DNA of 64,000 bases from Isoetes taiwanensis (GCA_021234155.1 JAJEKV010000012.1:9204448-9268447); one strand, 5' to 3'; counted from the first letter of the stretch, positions 23,761-36,615 are shown. Program-made: numbers and translations. The notes: a model not told the origin generated them from the sequence alone.

Positions 23761-25989
23761 GGAAGGAAGAAATGTTTTGACCCTCTAGCCTACTCTTTCC
23801 ATTTTCACAAAAAGTTCAGCTTTCCTAAATTTGACACGTAAACATGCAACTCTGTCCTAAAAACACGTCTTCCAGCTATTCTCGGTCGGCCTTAATTCAA
23901 TTTAAATTTGACTAGGAAACGTGTGCCCGACATTGGCGGGCTAATGTCCTAATGCGGATGTTGTTATTAGCAAAAATGGACATTATTTGCTTATTTTTGT
24001 TATTGAAATTATGTAACGACATCAATGTATTAACTTTGCATTTATGGATTTCAGTAGAGAAATAATGCTTTATAAGGAATATGGGGGGCAATTAAATTTA
24101 TCTCTAAGGACGAAAATTTGAAAAGACAGATCCAAAACTTATGCTCAAAATGTCATATTTAGAAGTAGTTAAGTACATCAACAAAAAATATAGGTACAAA
24201 AAAGAAAAACACAAAATTTTAACATGGTTTAGTAGAGTACTCTAGTTCATGGTGGAACTTTAAATATGCATCTTCACATGGCGCACATCACCAAGGACCT
24301 AATGTTGTACTGTCTTTTATGCTTTCGTGATAGATAACATCTTGGTCGGGGTAAAAGTGAAATGCACGTGCAAGTCATTGATTCGAACTACGCACAATGT
24401 CTCACATTTATCCAGCACGTGAGACAACTCATCCCAAAGGTAGGCTTGTATAATAGAATCAGAAAACATCAGAGGACGAAACAATTTATAGACCCTAAAA
24501 TGCGCTCCATTATATATTCCAACACAGGTGAGTTCTTTTGCCACTAAAACACCAATTCTCTAGTGCACAGTATTGTTTGTCATCTGATAAAAGAGACAAA
24601 CAATTGGAGCTTAGTCAAAGCACTACATTACCCAATAGGTAGATACATGTACTCCACCTCCACCTACCTCTCTCAAAGCACATCTGCATAAACAACATTC
24701 CTGGCTTTGCCGTGCATATGTAGTGGCCTGAATTTGTATGGACCTTCAATGAAAAATTGATCTATTAAAGGTTCTGTGGCCACCTAATGTAATGGGATAT
24801 TTTATGCGCCAAGGATTTTGGACCTAACCTTTGAGTATTATTCTATAAGTTGCCAATCTTTTGTACTTATAAATGCCTTAAAACCATCCCAGACATTAGT
24901 GCCTAAAACATAAATGGTGTAGCAAAGCCTTAAAACCATCCCAAACATTCGTGCCTAAAACATAAATGGTGTAGCAAAATTGTTCCATCCAGGATTCTGC
25001 TTAGGTCCGCCTTTCTTTCCTTTTCAATTACCTTTCTTTGAGGGCATTTTTCCACCGATTCTTTTTAAGCTCAATTTTTTATGTTATCGTAGAGTTCTGG
25101 CACATTGAGGTTCTCGAAAAGGAGTTGTAGCTTCTTAGGGCTCAAAGAAAACATGTGAGGGAGAAAATCTTGGCCTAAGATAGACTATGTGACCATATAG
25201 ACAAATGTGTCTAAATCCTTCTTGTCTTAAGATATAACAATGTGAGCATATATAGGAGATGATCAAGGATACCGAAAAATAACGGGGCAGGTGCTTAAGA
25301 AGGCCCCGGGATTGATAGAATATACAAATTGAATAACCAGTCAGACGCAGCAGAAAATGCCGACGATCTCCAAAAGGCATGGATTAATATTTTTCTCCAT
25401 CGTTCCTTTAGTTAGATCATGATCTAATGGTGTCTAGAGAATTCAACTCATTTTTTCATACATGTGGATAGGCTAGGCTTCAGGATAATGTGACACTCGA
25501 GGTTGGGCTGTTGCGCTAAAAATGCATGTAAGAAAGCGAAATTACGCCGATGAATTGCATTACACATATCCAAGTCCTCCTTGGAGGGAACAAATCATGG
25601 TTAGGGCAGTGGTTATTAATGCATATTGTGTAGAAAATTGATCACCAAACTTGAATCCTGAAGCTCAGAATTTCCAAATAAGTCTTGCAGATACTGTACA
25701 TCCAAATAAGAGCATTTACAACAATCGAAATAGGTGCACTTGGTTGAAACCATATAGTATTAAAAAGTATAAATTTGCTTGCAGCTTGCACATGTAGAAG
25801 AGCTTTTTTCCTGCGGATGTGAGTTTTCTGAATGCTTGCAGAAACTGTATTTTCCTTTTAGTTGAAGGGCCCAGTGACTAAGCAAAAAACAGGTCAAAAA
25901 CATTTCTTTGCATAGAAGAGCTTTTTACTTTTAGTAAATAATTTACAGCTTTTGCTATTTGAAACACTTAGGCTAGAGTCCAATAAGAC
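23761..25989. other. intergenic
   Basis: No gene recognised. The serpin promoter should lie just above 23760. A 52-bp tandem duplication is present at 24875-24978. Confidence 0.4.
24875..24978. repeat. 52-bp tandem duplication
   Basis: Two copies (24875-24926, 24927-24978) of GCCTTAAAACCATCCC...GGTGTAGCAAA with two mismatches. Confidence 0.9.
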
Positions 25990-26297
25990 ATAGATTTGGT
26001 CTAAATTCCATTCTGACTTGACCCTTTTGCTCATCTCGATCGCCTCAATCATTTTGGTCTCTTTTTTTTGCATTTAATTTTTGGTAGTCTACATTAAGAT
26101 GTGGTCCATCATACTAGAAACATTCACTTTTCCTTGATGAAGCTCTATTATATTGATTTTTCCATTGTGCTTTCTGCGAGTTATCATGGTTATCTCCCAT
26201 ATTAGGCCTTTGCCTATCATTCCCCTTGTTTGGAGTCTTGTTGGTGTTTGTCTTATCGTTACCTTTACCTTCCTGATATCTGTCCCATATACTGTAA
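25990..26297 (-). mobile_element. gypsy gag repeat, copy A, 3' piece (left of LINE insertion)
   Basis: Minus-strand gag relic aligned with copy B at about 33940-34225. Readable pieces include GNDKTNTNK and, after stops, a zinc-knuckle-like YDGPHLNVDY. The match to copy B runs up to 26297 and resumes at about 32236, showing that 26298-32235 was inserted into it. Confidence 0.7.
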
Positions 26298-26439
26298 TTT
26301 TTTTTTTTTTGAAGAACTGTGTCATCAATATATTAAAAGAATGGTAATGTTACAAAGCAAGTGAGGAGGAAGGAGAACTGCCCCAAAGAGACAGCAATAC
26401 CTCGACACTCCACAACAAACTCACAGAAAAACTGCAACT

Positions 26440-27360
26440 CTACTGCTGTACAAACCGACCATCACCATCTACAACACCCAAGAAGTCTCGCCAAATGGCA
26501 AACTTCCGTTCTACTACTCCCGGGAACACCAGAAAGCTTTGAAATAGCTTGTACCTGAGTCGAGGAATTAGAGAGGCTGCAGGCTGTTGAATCCCCTGAA
26601 AGATCCACAACCGCCGCCGCTTCCAAATCAGCCACACCAACCAAGCCACGCACAGATGTAAGGCTTGCTGCCGCAAGAGCGGCCAAGCACCAGGATACAA
26701 ATGAAGCAGTAACTGCTGGCTAGTCAATCTCACCTGAAACAGAGCCCTAACCCAATCCCAGGCAGCCTGCAAGTGAGGGCATAAAACCAGACAATGCTCC
26801 ACAGTATCACGATGAAGGCCACAACAAGGGCAGAGAGGGCTCACACCCAGCCTAAACCGACTCACAAGGGCATTCACCCTGATACAGCGGTGCACCACCT
26901 GCCATAGAAGCACCCTAACCTTCGGTGGGGGAAGTGAGCTCCATGTCCACGTCCAAACCGAGCGCCATCGAGAACCCGGAAGCTGCAGAGACCACTTGCC
27001 TGAAGAGGGCAGTGTGTCATGAATAGCCAGCACCCGGTAAGAAGACCGCACAAAGCAAGAAGACACAACATCCGGATGAACCTTCCAAACCTGCACCACC
27101 ACATCATCCTGAGGGACTATAGGTATGTGTAGCGGAATACTCCCCGCCACGTGTCCCCAGATAGCCCGGTCACTGCCCCTCAGGCGAAAGTGAGCTCGAA
27201 AAAACTCCCACGAAGCTAGCTGACCACCCCAATACCAATCCTCCAAGGTGAGCACAGCAGCTCGCCTCCAACGGGCCTGCGTCCGAGCATGCACAGTGGC
27301 AGCCAAGGACAAGTGCGCAGGGGGTTGGAAGACATTTAGGAGAGATTTGATGGAAGGCGG
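26440..27360 (-). pseudogene. LINE ORF2 C-terminal (zf-RVT) segment
   Basis: About 300 codons open on the minus strand without a natural start. They contain LEDWYWGGQLASWEFFRAHF, then WTWTWSSLPPPKVRVLLWQ and a Cys/His cluster (CPCCGLHRDTVEHCLVLCPH), followed by the WLIWKRRRLWIFQ tail. This is the zinc-binding reverse-transcriptase C-terminal domain (zf-RVT) of plant L1-type LINEs. It is the 3' part of the inverted insertion; 130 bp of 3' UTR and the poly(A) follow at lower coordinates. Confidence 0.85.
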
Positions 27361-27552
27361 TCGAATTGGGCGGTTTTGGTTCTGACGGCGAAACTTTGAT
27401 CGGCGATATCTCTCTTATCTGGTGTCAGATTTTGGCGTGCTTAGGCTCGTTGGAAAGCTTGTTCCGAGCTCTTTTCGGAGGTGTATAGCATCACCTGTTT
27501 TGCATGTGGTTTTTTGCCGCAAACAGCTGATTTCTGAACTGGTTCGGATGTC

Positions 27553-29315
27553 ATGGCTCCTGCCCGACAGGCTGATGGGGGATCGATTGAGCCTCATGGC
27601 TTGGGGCTGAAGCCAAGGGAGATGGCGAGGAGGAAGAATCCTCTAGTAAAGGGGAAGGGCGCGGGTCTCGGCATGCATGAAGAGGCGCGGGCTGTAGGAA
27701 GTGGCATGCAATTGGTGGCAGAGATGAGGGAGCTCTTGGAATCCCCTTCGGTTGAGAGGTATGTGGATTGCTCTTCCTCTCAACATAATTCTGAGACCCC
27801 AGTAGATTGTGTTTTGGAGACTCCAGTCTTGATCCCATCAAGCATGCCCCCTTTGGAAACTGAATCTGTGATGCCCTCTTCCCCTGTGCTTGGGAAGGGA
27901 TCACTTGCTGGTGATGCGCCCTCTTCTAGGGTGCATGTAGCTGATGTGCCTCCTGGGGTGCCGCTGGATACCTCTCAGGATGCCAGGGCAGCAGCCCCAA
28001 CTCCCGTCGCCCGCTTTGGGCGAGCAATGACACCGCTGCTCGCATCACTTTCGGCCCGGGTTTTCGATTGGATCAAGCGCCAAGGCTCCGAGTGTAGGAC
28101 TGCCCGTGTTCAAGAGGCTTTGAAATTTGTGGAGGATCATCACTCTATTGACTGCGCAGCAGCTCTTCCGGAGACTCCATGGATAGATATTGATCATACC
28201 GGACATGTTCGGACCATTGAGAATCTAGTTTCATTTATGCGGTATTGGGCTACTTCACGGGTTACATATTGGACACGAGGAGGTTTAGCTCTTGGCTTGC
28301 CTGGACATCCGAGGCGGATTGGTTTGCCCGTGTCGGTCTCACGAAATTCCTACTAAATAATTTCTTCATAATCATGTTTGAGGCTGAGTCTTACGTGCGG
28401 CAATTGGTTAGTCGGGGGTGGATACTTTGGGTGAATCTTATGTGTTGTATCGAGATTATACTCCCCAAATGTCCACCGTTCTTTGACAAATGTTAAAATC
28501 CCGTGTTGGTTCCAGTTCGGATCTTCCTCCCGATCCGATGGTGCCTGATTTCTTGGTTTCTATGGCTAATGGCCCGGGTGTATATTTGGCTCATTCTATT
28601 GTGCGGTCCCCAAGATCCGTGTTGCTCGCTCTGCTTTGCGGCTGTGCCCACTTCTCTTCCAAAGGCGTAGTGGTCCCCGGCATTTTCTCTTCCGATTGAA
28701 GCTTTTGAATGGCTCGAGATCCAGCGGATGTTTCCATCTATTGTGCTACCATCTGACCATGTTGATGATCCTGTTGGTGCTTGTGGTGTGGTAGGGGTTG
28801 CGGATGCTTATGCAGGGGTCCGGGATTCCTCTGTTCCTGAGGCAATAGATAGAGGACTCCGTGGTGCAGTGAGTGGAGTTGGACGAGGTGGTGTGGTTGG
28901 GAGAGGTGGTGTGGGACGAGGCCGGGGCAGGCTTGCTGCTGGCCGCCCATTGGATGGCGGGGCTAGGGGACGTGGTGGCTCAGGGGAGGGCTCAGAGGAT
29001 TTGGTTGTGGCTAGGTCTGAGGACAGGGCTGTGGGAGGGGCTGATGATCCTGGTGGGGATGTCTCGGTAGTAGTATGTGCTGAGCATGAGGTGGCTGGAG
29101 CAGCCCGGTTGGAGGTAGAGACTAGTGTAGCCCATGACTCTATGGAGATGCCTGGGGGACTTTCAACACGTGTTGGAAGTGGAATCTCACGTAGAGTGGC
29201 TGTGGGTCACATTGCTGTGATTAATCCTCTAGCTCTAGATGATGACTCTGTGGAGTGGGCTGATGGCTGGTGGGTAGGCATGTGGGGCTGGACAATTCTC
29301 CTCCGGGATGAATAG
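27553..29315 (+). pseudogene. LINE ORF1-like region, degenerate
   Basis: Two long frames (27553-28356, 267 codons, and 28728-29315, 195 codons) are separated by a broken stretch. The second is Gly/Arg/Val-rich with RG-type repeats (VGRGGVGRGRGRL), a nucleic-acid-binding composition seen in some LINE first ORFs. There is no recognisable zinc knuckle. Its position, just before the endonuclease frame at 29308 with an 8-base overlap, supports an ORF1 role in RNA binding. The 5' UTR would be about 27360-27552. Confidence 0.6.
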
Positions 29316-32233
29316 GTCAATCCTTAGTTGGAATGTGCGGGGGGTGCAGTCCTCTAGTAGTAAGAGGGCCCGTGTTTCTTTGGCACTTCGGCAGTTGCGT
29401 CCTGATATTGTTTGCATTCAGGAGCATAAGTGTCACAGGGATGATATGTCTAGGCTCATGAATATGGTTGGTAGGCAGTTTGCCTCTATTGCTTCTTCTT
29501 CTGGGCGGACTAGTGGGGGTACTCTTATTGCTTGGAGGATGGATGTGCATGTCACGTACTGCTGCAGCGCATGAGTTTGGTCGGTGGGCAATAATTAAGT
29601 GGTTGGAGGGAGGGCAAGAGTGGGGAATTGTTAATGTTTATGCCCCTAATCAGCCTTCTCGGTGAGGGTGCTTTATGGGCCATAGTTCGAATAAGTTCTG
29701 AGCCCTTGGTGGGTTCTTGGGGTCGCTTGGTTGTTGTTAGGGGACTTCAATATGGTAGAGCGAGTAGAGGATCGCTCACGGTTCTGGAACTCAAAGGTTG
29801 TGCATGGGTTTGAGAGGGACCCGGTGGTCTCGTTTGTTGCGGATTTGGCCTTGGTTGAGGTCCACAGGGACTTGTCTTTCACCTATTGTAATAGGCAGAT
29901 TAGTGCGGACACGCGTATACTAGGCATGACCCGGTGTTATGCTTCCCCATGCGCCTTGGATGGTGTGCCCTCTTTTCTTACCGGAGTAACATTACATCTA
30001 CCTCTATTTCTGATCATTACCCTCGGGTTTTGTCCAAATCGAGTGCGGTTGCCTCTCGGCCCTCTAGGGCGATGTTCCTTTGAACACCCGGCTTAAGGCG
30101 ATCACGGATTTCGGCCCTAGTGCCGGGAGTTGTGGCTTGATACCTTTTCATCTCCTCGAAGGGTATGTCCGGTATGGTGACTGCGCGTGGCTAGGGTGAA
30201 GCGTTTTGCCAAGATCTTTGGTAGGCGCGCGTGTGCAATGCGGGAGAGCGGCGAGTTGCATGGTCTCTATCGAGTTGGAGAGGATTCGCATGACCTTCCG
30301 ATGGCATTAGGGAGAATGCAAGTGTTGCAGCCGTATTGTTGCTCGAGCGGGGTTAAAGTCGCGGAGGCACGGAAGAAGCGGCCCCACCTGGTTGAAGGAG
30401 GGGGACACAAGTTTGTCGGTGTTCTTCGAGCGACTAGGTAGCGGGCGATATCGCGATCTATGGCATCCCTTGCTTTGCCCGATGGCCGGACTTTGGAGGA
30501 TCCCCCTGATTTGCGCAGAGGTATGTGCATGCCCATTTCTCGGGTTTTTCGCACAGGCGCCTCTTCCCTATGAGCAGGTGATGCGGGAGCTTGTTTTGGG
30601 GGTCATTAAGCCATCTATTCTGCCTCACCCCAGCGTGAGAGATTGGAGCAGAGCTCTCCGAGAGAGGATTTAGCGACGGCATATATGTGCATGGCCAAGG
30701 ATAAATGTCTTGGGCTGGATGGCATCCCCAATGGAGTTCTTTCGGACTTATTGGGAGTGGGCTGGTGAGTCGATTGTACCGTGTGTATCTTGAGTTGCCG
30801 CAGTCTTCTCAAATGGATAGGATCTTGAATACCGCATGCATTTCCTTGATTCCTAAGGTTAAGCGACCTTCTACTATTAATGATTGGAGGCCTATCTCCT
30901 TGTTGTCCTCCTCTGTGTATAAGATTATTATGAAAAGCCCCAGGCGCAGAAAGTTGAAGTCGGTGTTGACTTCTTCCATTAGTAAGGTGCGATCTGGGTT
31001 TGTCCCCCGGGAGGAACATTTTGACTAATGTTGCCGCGACTTATGAGGGGCCTTTATTGGGCGGAAAAGAACAGTCAAGACATTGCCTATCTTAAGCTTG
31101 ACTTTGCCAAAGCTTTCGATAGTGTCCGTTAAGGAGTTCTTATCCGCCATGATGTTAGCGTTGGGTTGTGGTCCACACTTTACGAGAGACGATCATGAAG
31201 TCGCATAGGTCGGCCACGGGCCACGGTGGTGTGCCGGGGTGAACCCTCCGCCTTTTTCTCCTTAGGCGGAGGGTGCGTCGGGGCCCCCTTTGGCCGTTTT
31301 TGTTTACGATTGTGGCGGAGGCAATTTGCCTCGATTGTTTTTGGCTGCGATGGATGAGGGAGTGGTGGATGGGCTTTGGATGCGGGATGGTAGCCAGCCA
31401 GATTATTAACCGGTTTGCCGATGACACTTTCCTCTTCTTGGTGGCAGAAGAGAGGAATTTGCGGAATGTGAAGGGTTTGTTAGATACTTTCTCCTTGGCC
31501 TCAGGTATTCTTCTGAATTGGGGTAAGTGCTCCGCATTATGGGCCCAAATTGACTCCGCCTCCCCTTGTTTGGCTCTATTCCCTTGGAAGGTGCTTCCGT
31601 GTAATGTGTGTACTAAGTCATTTGGGTATTCCCTTTGGAGGGATGTTTCCATGGGGAGGGTGTGGGATGAGATTTTTGCGGGGGCTTGCGTAAATACCTC
31701 AATTGGTGGAAGGGTAGCAAGTTGTCCATGGCAGGTAGGATCACTATTGCCAAGTCAGTACTTTGTAGCACTCATGTGCATCTGCGATGCTAGCTCCTGA
31801 GGGTAAGATACAAGCTTTGGATAAGATTGTTCGAAATTTTGTGTGGGGCGGGGATGATGAAGGGGCGGTTGTTAAAGTGGCTTGGTGGAAGTGTCTCCGT
31901 CCCCGGGAGGATGGGGGCTTGGCCATTCTGGATTTGGCGTTGCATAGTAAGGTGTTGGTCTCCAAGTTTGTTTGGAGCATTCTGCAGGATGGTGCATCTT
32001 CTCCCACAGTCTTGGCCCATTGTTGTTGCAGTCTCTTCGCCATTGTGTGGCATTTGGGAAGCCGTCTGTGCATGTGGAGTTGCCCTGGGCATTGTTGTAT
32101 GGTCTCCGGCCTTTCCCACATGCATCCCCTTTTCTCACATGAGTGTTGCGGGCTTGGGATCATGTGCGTGTGCTCTTCCAGCTAGACTATGCCTCAGTTT
32201 ATCACCACTCTTCTCCTTTCTTGTGGGTTCCTC
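29308..32233 (+). pseudogene. LINE ORF2: endonuclease and reverse transcriptase, broken
   Basis: An apurinic-type endonuclease starts at 29308 (SILSWNVRGVQ, IVCIQEHKC with the catalytic Glu; after frameshifts MLLGDFNMVERV at about 29731). Reverse transcriptase follows: ISLIPKVKR and INDWRPISLLSS at about 30840-30905, LKLDFAKAFDSV at about 31093-31128, and the catalytic box FADD at 31414-31425 within INRFADDTFLFL. The thumb region follows to about 32233. At least six frameshifts or stops separate these blocks, so no functional protein is possible. The zf-RVT end is missing here and is found on the minus strand at 26440-27360. Confidence 0.85.
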
Positions 32234-32239
32234 TAATTT

Positions 32240-33540
32240 GGATCTAGCTCTCTTTTCGCTGCAATAGCTTTCTTTTGTGGCCTCTTCTATGGTCTGAGGA
32301 TCTAAAAAACTTAATTCTGTATACGAAGAATTTTTTAGCCCTACTTTATACTTGTGTAGCAGTTCTTTCTTGTTCAAACCTCCACCCACGTAGACAAGTG
32401 GGCATATGCATGCTACACCCTGCCATTTTTGGAACCTGCCAAAGTACCTGCACTAGGTACTTCTGGATTGGGTACTATTTTCTTCTTCTTTTGGTCAAAA
32501 CTAATTCAAAAGTTCAATATAAAATGTCGAAAGCATATCAATGTTCAAGGTTAAGATAGAGACAATATTATTGGAGGCCAAAATGAATGCATTCAATTTA
32601 ACATTTGTAGTTATTGAGATATTATAAAAGTACCCAGTACCCAGTGTTGGGTACTTTTTTAGGTAGTTTCATGGTTCCTAAATGGTACTTTTTTTGATAG
32701 GGTGTAGCATGCTCATGCCCAAGTACTGAAACTGTGAAATGTACTGATAAATCATTTCGTTGTTGCCTTCCTTGAAGAGATCCTATTCTCGTTTTACATC
32801 ATTGTGGTAATTGACAACCAGGTTATAACCTTTAAAAGCTCTTCTAAAGCTTTCCCATCTTAATATTTTTTTAATTCATTTTTTCTTAATTCTGCATACA
32901 AAAAAGTCTTGAGCTTTGCTATGTACTTGTATAGCAGTGCTTTCTCGTTCAAACCTTCCACCTGAGTGGACTACTGAAACTTCGAAGTGTTTTGATAAAC
33001 CATTTTGTTGTCGCCTTATTTGAAGAGGTCCTATTCTCGTTCTACATCGTTGTAGTTTGGCAGTCAGGTTATAACCTTCAAAAGCTCTTTTATTAGTGGG
33101 CCAGTTTCGATTCTGTAGAGGCCAGTTGCAGGTGCTGAATAGACGGAATCAATTGTGTTGCAAACATCCAACTTCATATGAGATACTAGTCGCGATTGTT
33201 GCTTTTATTCTAAGGTGTCACTAAATAGACCGTCAATGCTCATTGTATTCCCAAATTGTCACTGATGCCTCTTATATAAATGGCTACACCTTTGGTAAAA
33301 AGTTCGTTACATAGAAATAGTCCAATGTCTTTTTTATTTCTTTCGAGTCCTTCCATAGTGACTTTAAAGATCTTTGTCTAATTTTTAGGCTTACTTTTCC
33401 CTCAGGTTCCTATCTATATTTTGGCTTAAATATTTTATTCTATATGGCTTAGCATAAACATTTGACTCTCTTTCTCTTGCTCCTATAGCCACTCCTCCAA
33501 GCACCACCATATTAATTCCTCTCCTTCCTAGGATTGATCA
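32240..33540 (-). mobile_element. gypsy gag repeat, copy A, 5' piece (right of LINE insertion)
   Basis: The minus strand retains gag-like frames, best at 32389-32240 (SSYTELSFLDPQTIEEATKE), a phrase that recurs in copy B. A sub-block around AGGTTATAACCTT is present at 32820, 33068 and again in copy B at 34497, so the region is internally duplicated. Many stops. Confidence 0.65.
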
Positions 33541-33810
33541 TCCTCGATTGAAGAATTATATGAAAAATTAATATAACAAAGTCCATGGTTACAATCCTAA
33601 TTGAGTTCACAAGTAGAATAATCAAGTCCAGTCCTTAAACGCTAAAAAGTATTTATTATAATGATAATGGATAACAAGACCAATAGTTATGCTGCAAACA
33701 TAGTTGTTGTCTCAAAATATACTATGAACAAGATTATACATATGAATTCACCTTCCTCCTTCAAGAGTTACAAGCTTAGCTAATAACTTAACTAAAACTT
33801 TTTAACTACT

Positions 33811-34920
33811 TTAAGTAAGCAATCTGCAGCTTCTGTTTTCCCTGAACTCTTCCGCAAATGAAACTTGTTTGCTCTCCTTGGTGTTTGGTTCAGGAGGATT
33901 TCTTCTATTTGAAGCCAGTAGAATGTGGATTTGGTTTAAATTCCATTCTGACTTGATTTTTTCAATCATCTCGGTTGCCTCAATCATTTCGGTCTCCTTT
34001 TGCATTTAATTTTCAGTATCTATTTTAAGATGTGGCCCTTCACTGTAGAAACATCTGCTTTTCCTTGACAAAGCTCAATCATGTTCATTTTTCCATCGTG
34101 CTTTCTGCGAGTTATCCTGGTTATCTTCTGTATTAGAACTTTGCCTCTTATTCCCTTTGTCTGTAGTCTTGCTGATGTTTGTCTTGTCATTGCTCTAATC
34201 CTCTAGATATCCATCCCATATGCTATAAATTATTGAATCTAGATCTAGCTTTCTTTCCGTTGCAATAGCTTTTGTTGTGGCCCCTTCTATAGTTTAAGGA
34301 TCCATAAAACTTAATTTTTGTATACAAAGAATTGTTGAGTCCTGCTATATACTTGCGTAGCAGTTCTTTCTCATCCAAACCTCCAACTGAGTACACAAGT
34401 ACTGAAACTTGGAAGTGTACTAATAAACCGTTTTGTTATCACCTTGCTTGAAGAAGTCCCATTCTCATTTTACGTCGTTTTGCTCATTGGCAGTCAGGTT
34501 ATAACCTTCGAAAGCTCTTCTAAAGCTTTCCCATATCAATATTTTGGATTCATTCTTTTCCTTCCTTGCCATCAAATTCTAGTCATGTTTGTTTGTCCAT
34601 GACCTGAAGTTTCTTTTTGTCTATAGCTTTTACGAATTTGAGGTAGCTATCCCATGTAGTGATAAATCTGAATCATGTTGGCGGGACCTTTCGTAAAAGC
34701 CGATGCACAGAAATAGGCCGATGCCTTTTTTTTAATTTCTTTTGAGTCAAAGGTCTTTGCCTAATTTAAGCCTTACCTTTTTCCTCAGGTTCCTATCTAT
34801 GTTTTGGTTTGAATATCTTCTTATGAATGGCCTAGCATGAATATTTGACTTTCTTTCTCTTTTTCTTGCTCCCATAGGCACTTCCCCAAGCACCACTCTA
34901 TCATGGACTCAACTAGGGTT
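33811..34920 (-). mobile_element. gypsy gag repeat, copy B
   Basis: A second copy in the same orientation. The end at 34005-33811 is open for 64 codons (MIEKIKSEWNLNQIHILL). Upstream pieces include DNKTVY and LSFMDP, matching copy A. It lacks the LINE and so shows the pre-insertion sequence at about 34226-34235. No protease or reverse transcriptase is attached, so it is a gag fragment or a non-autonomous derivative. Confidence 0.65.
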
Positions 34921-36430
34921 GTAACCATAGATGGATTTGGTTATGCCAGTTTGTGACATAATTCCTTGATAGAGGACAGTCAATCCTGGGGAAGGGAGGA
35001 ATTGATATGGTGGTGCTGGGGGGAGTGCCTATGAAAGCAAGAGAAGGAAATACAAATTATCTAGGCCAAACTATGGCTTTGATTATCTAAGGATTAAATT
35101 AGATAAGGGCTATTATTATTGATAGGACGTTTAAAAAGGGGGACAAATAAAAAAGGGCAAATGCGGGATAAAGTAAAAATATATGATAGATGGCAGGGGA
35201 TGAACATGAGTGACAACAACAGTGATTTGTCTGCAACAGGCAACAAGGGCTTCGACCATAAGCGACAACGACCTGCTCAGCATCTCGGCAGATGTGCGGT
35301 ATCCCAACAACGATTTTGAACTTGCCTATTTCAATAGCGATCCTCAAACTTGGATCTCAGCCAATTAAATATTTAGCAGTCTCTTTTGATTTGCAGATTT
35401 TCAAGATCTATCAACCTTCTAAATGTCCTATACTTTGTAAGCCAAACCTTGAATTCCTTTCTCTTTAGCCTAACTCTTGAATTTGTGTATTGCTAGAGCA
35501 AAATCTCTAGTGCTTATCTTGAATTACCCTTTTCCTAGCCCTTCTTACCTAGTTCTTGCTAAAAGAGTCCTTTATTCCTTGTATCTTCAAAAACTTCATT
35601 TTTTTCTTTTATAATTTCTCTTACTTGGATAGCCCGGTTGGTCTAGTGACTTATGGCCAGAATCATGTTCAGCATAGACTGCAAGTCCAAGAACTAATTC
35701 AAATGGGCAGCTTGACAAAGCCTAATACATTTGGTAGCCCACAATCAGTGAGCGACAAATTCCGAGTAGTCTACCTATTGAAATCAAGAACATCAGATAG
35801 AAAAAGTTTCTCAGGAAGTTTCCCGGTCAAAAACCATAGAATTCTTCACAATTTTCGTCCAAGAAGGAGTAAAACTTAGATGTTTAACGCATTACATATA
35901 TGCACGAATTAATTGATTTGAGAAAAAATACATTCTTGGACGCACTCGAAATTGCTTCAAAAGTGCGTTTTTGAAAATTAAATTTTTTTGTTTTGGTGTG
36001 TTATGGGAGACGCTGTTTTTGAAAACAAGATAAAAATTCAAAGAACATGGGCAAGTTCATGAATAACGTATAAACTATTAAATATAGCACAAATCCCATA
36101 ACATTTTTCAATACAATGCGTGATCATCCTTTTTTTTTTTTTTTCCCCGCAAATCCAAAAACACATCATCTCGATTTTTTTATAAAGCGGAACTATGGCT
36201 ATCGACCCTGAAAACAAAGTGTCTAGCCTCTCCGGAATGCTAATCATCACCATAACCAGGAGCTCCAACTCTGGCGCCCTGTCTATGAGACTGCAGCAAA
36301 CAACCACTCAAAATGTATGAGGAGGTGATGGAACACGAACTGTAGCAAAAAAATATAGCATGTAGCAAAAAATGTTTGTGGATATAAAGGCTTTCCTTTT
36401 ATTAGCTTCAATGTCCACCTTTATATACAT
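34921..36430. other. intergenic
   Basis: No gene recognised. Open frames such as 35556-35879 show no family features. Confidence 0.4.
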
Positions 36431-36615
36431 TGTCATCGATTCGCGTAGCGGATCGAGATTCTTGCACAAGACGAGCATGCGTGCATTGCATGCGTCGCAT
36501 ACATGCATCGCATGCATTTTTAGGCCGTTCATCAGGTTGGGGGATCGCTATTTATTGCAGAGTTCTTCATCGACGTTTCATCAGCGCTTTCTCATCTCTC
36601 AGCAGTATCCATGGC
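36431..36615. repeat. CATGCA-rich direct repeat, copy 1
   Basis: 185 bp, nearly identical to 36819-36998. It begins TGTCATCGATTCGCGTA and contains a cluster of GCATGC/TGCATGCA-type palindromes (36474-36516), then TTTTAGGCCGTTCATCAGG and ends in CCATGGC. Confidence 0.88.

Larger units (their letters stand above)
26298..32239. mobile_element. full-length-class LINE with inverted 5' part (twin-priming structure)
   Basis: One 5.94-kb block interrupts a gypsy gag repeat. Its left 1 kb is the LINE 3' end on the minus strand (T13 = poly(A) at 26298-26310, then zf-RVT coding to about 27360). From about 27360 to 32235 the same kind of LINE reads on the plus strand: 5' UTR, ORF1, endonuclease, reverse transcriptase, and stopping roughly where the minus-strand part begins. 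This order is what twin priming produces. TAATTT occurs at both edges (26295-26300 and 32234-32239), a possible short target duplication or microhomology. All frames are broken. Confidence 0.75.

Noticed and set aside
28728-29315. Host glycine-rich RNA-binding protein gene
   Set aside because: The Gly/Arg-rich frame lies directly before the LINE endonuclease frame and within the mobile block, with no RRM motif.
26298-32239. Two independent LINE insertions head to head
   Set aside because: The flanking gag repeat is interrupted only once, there is no second poly(A) or target duplication at 27.3 kb, and the domains are complementary; a single inverted insertion is simpler.
35628-35700. tRNA-like GCCCGGTTGGTCTAGTG sequence
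   Set aside because: It resembles a tRNA 5' half only; no T-loop or acceptor pairing follows.
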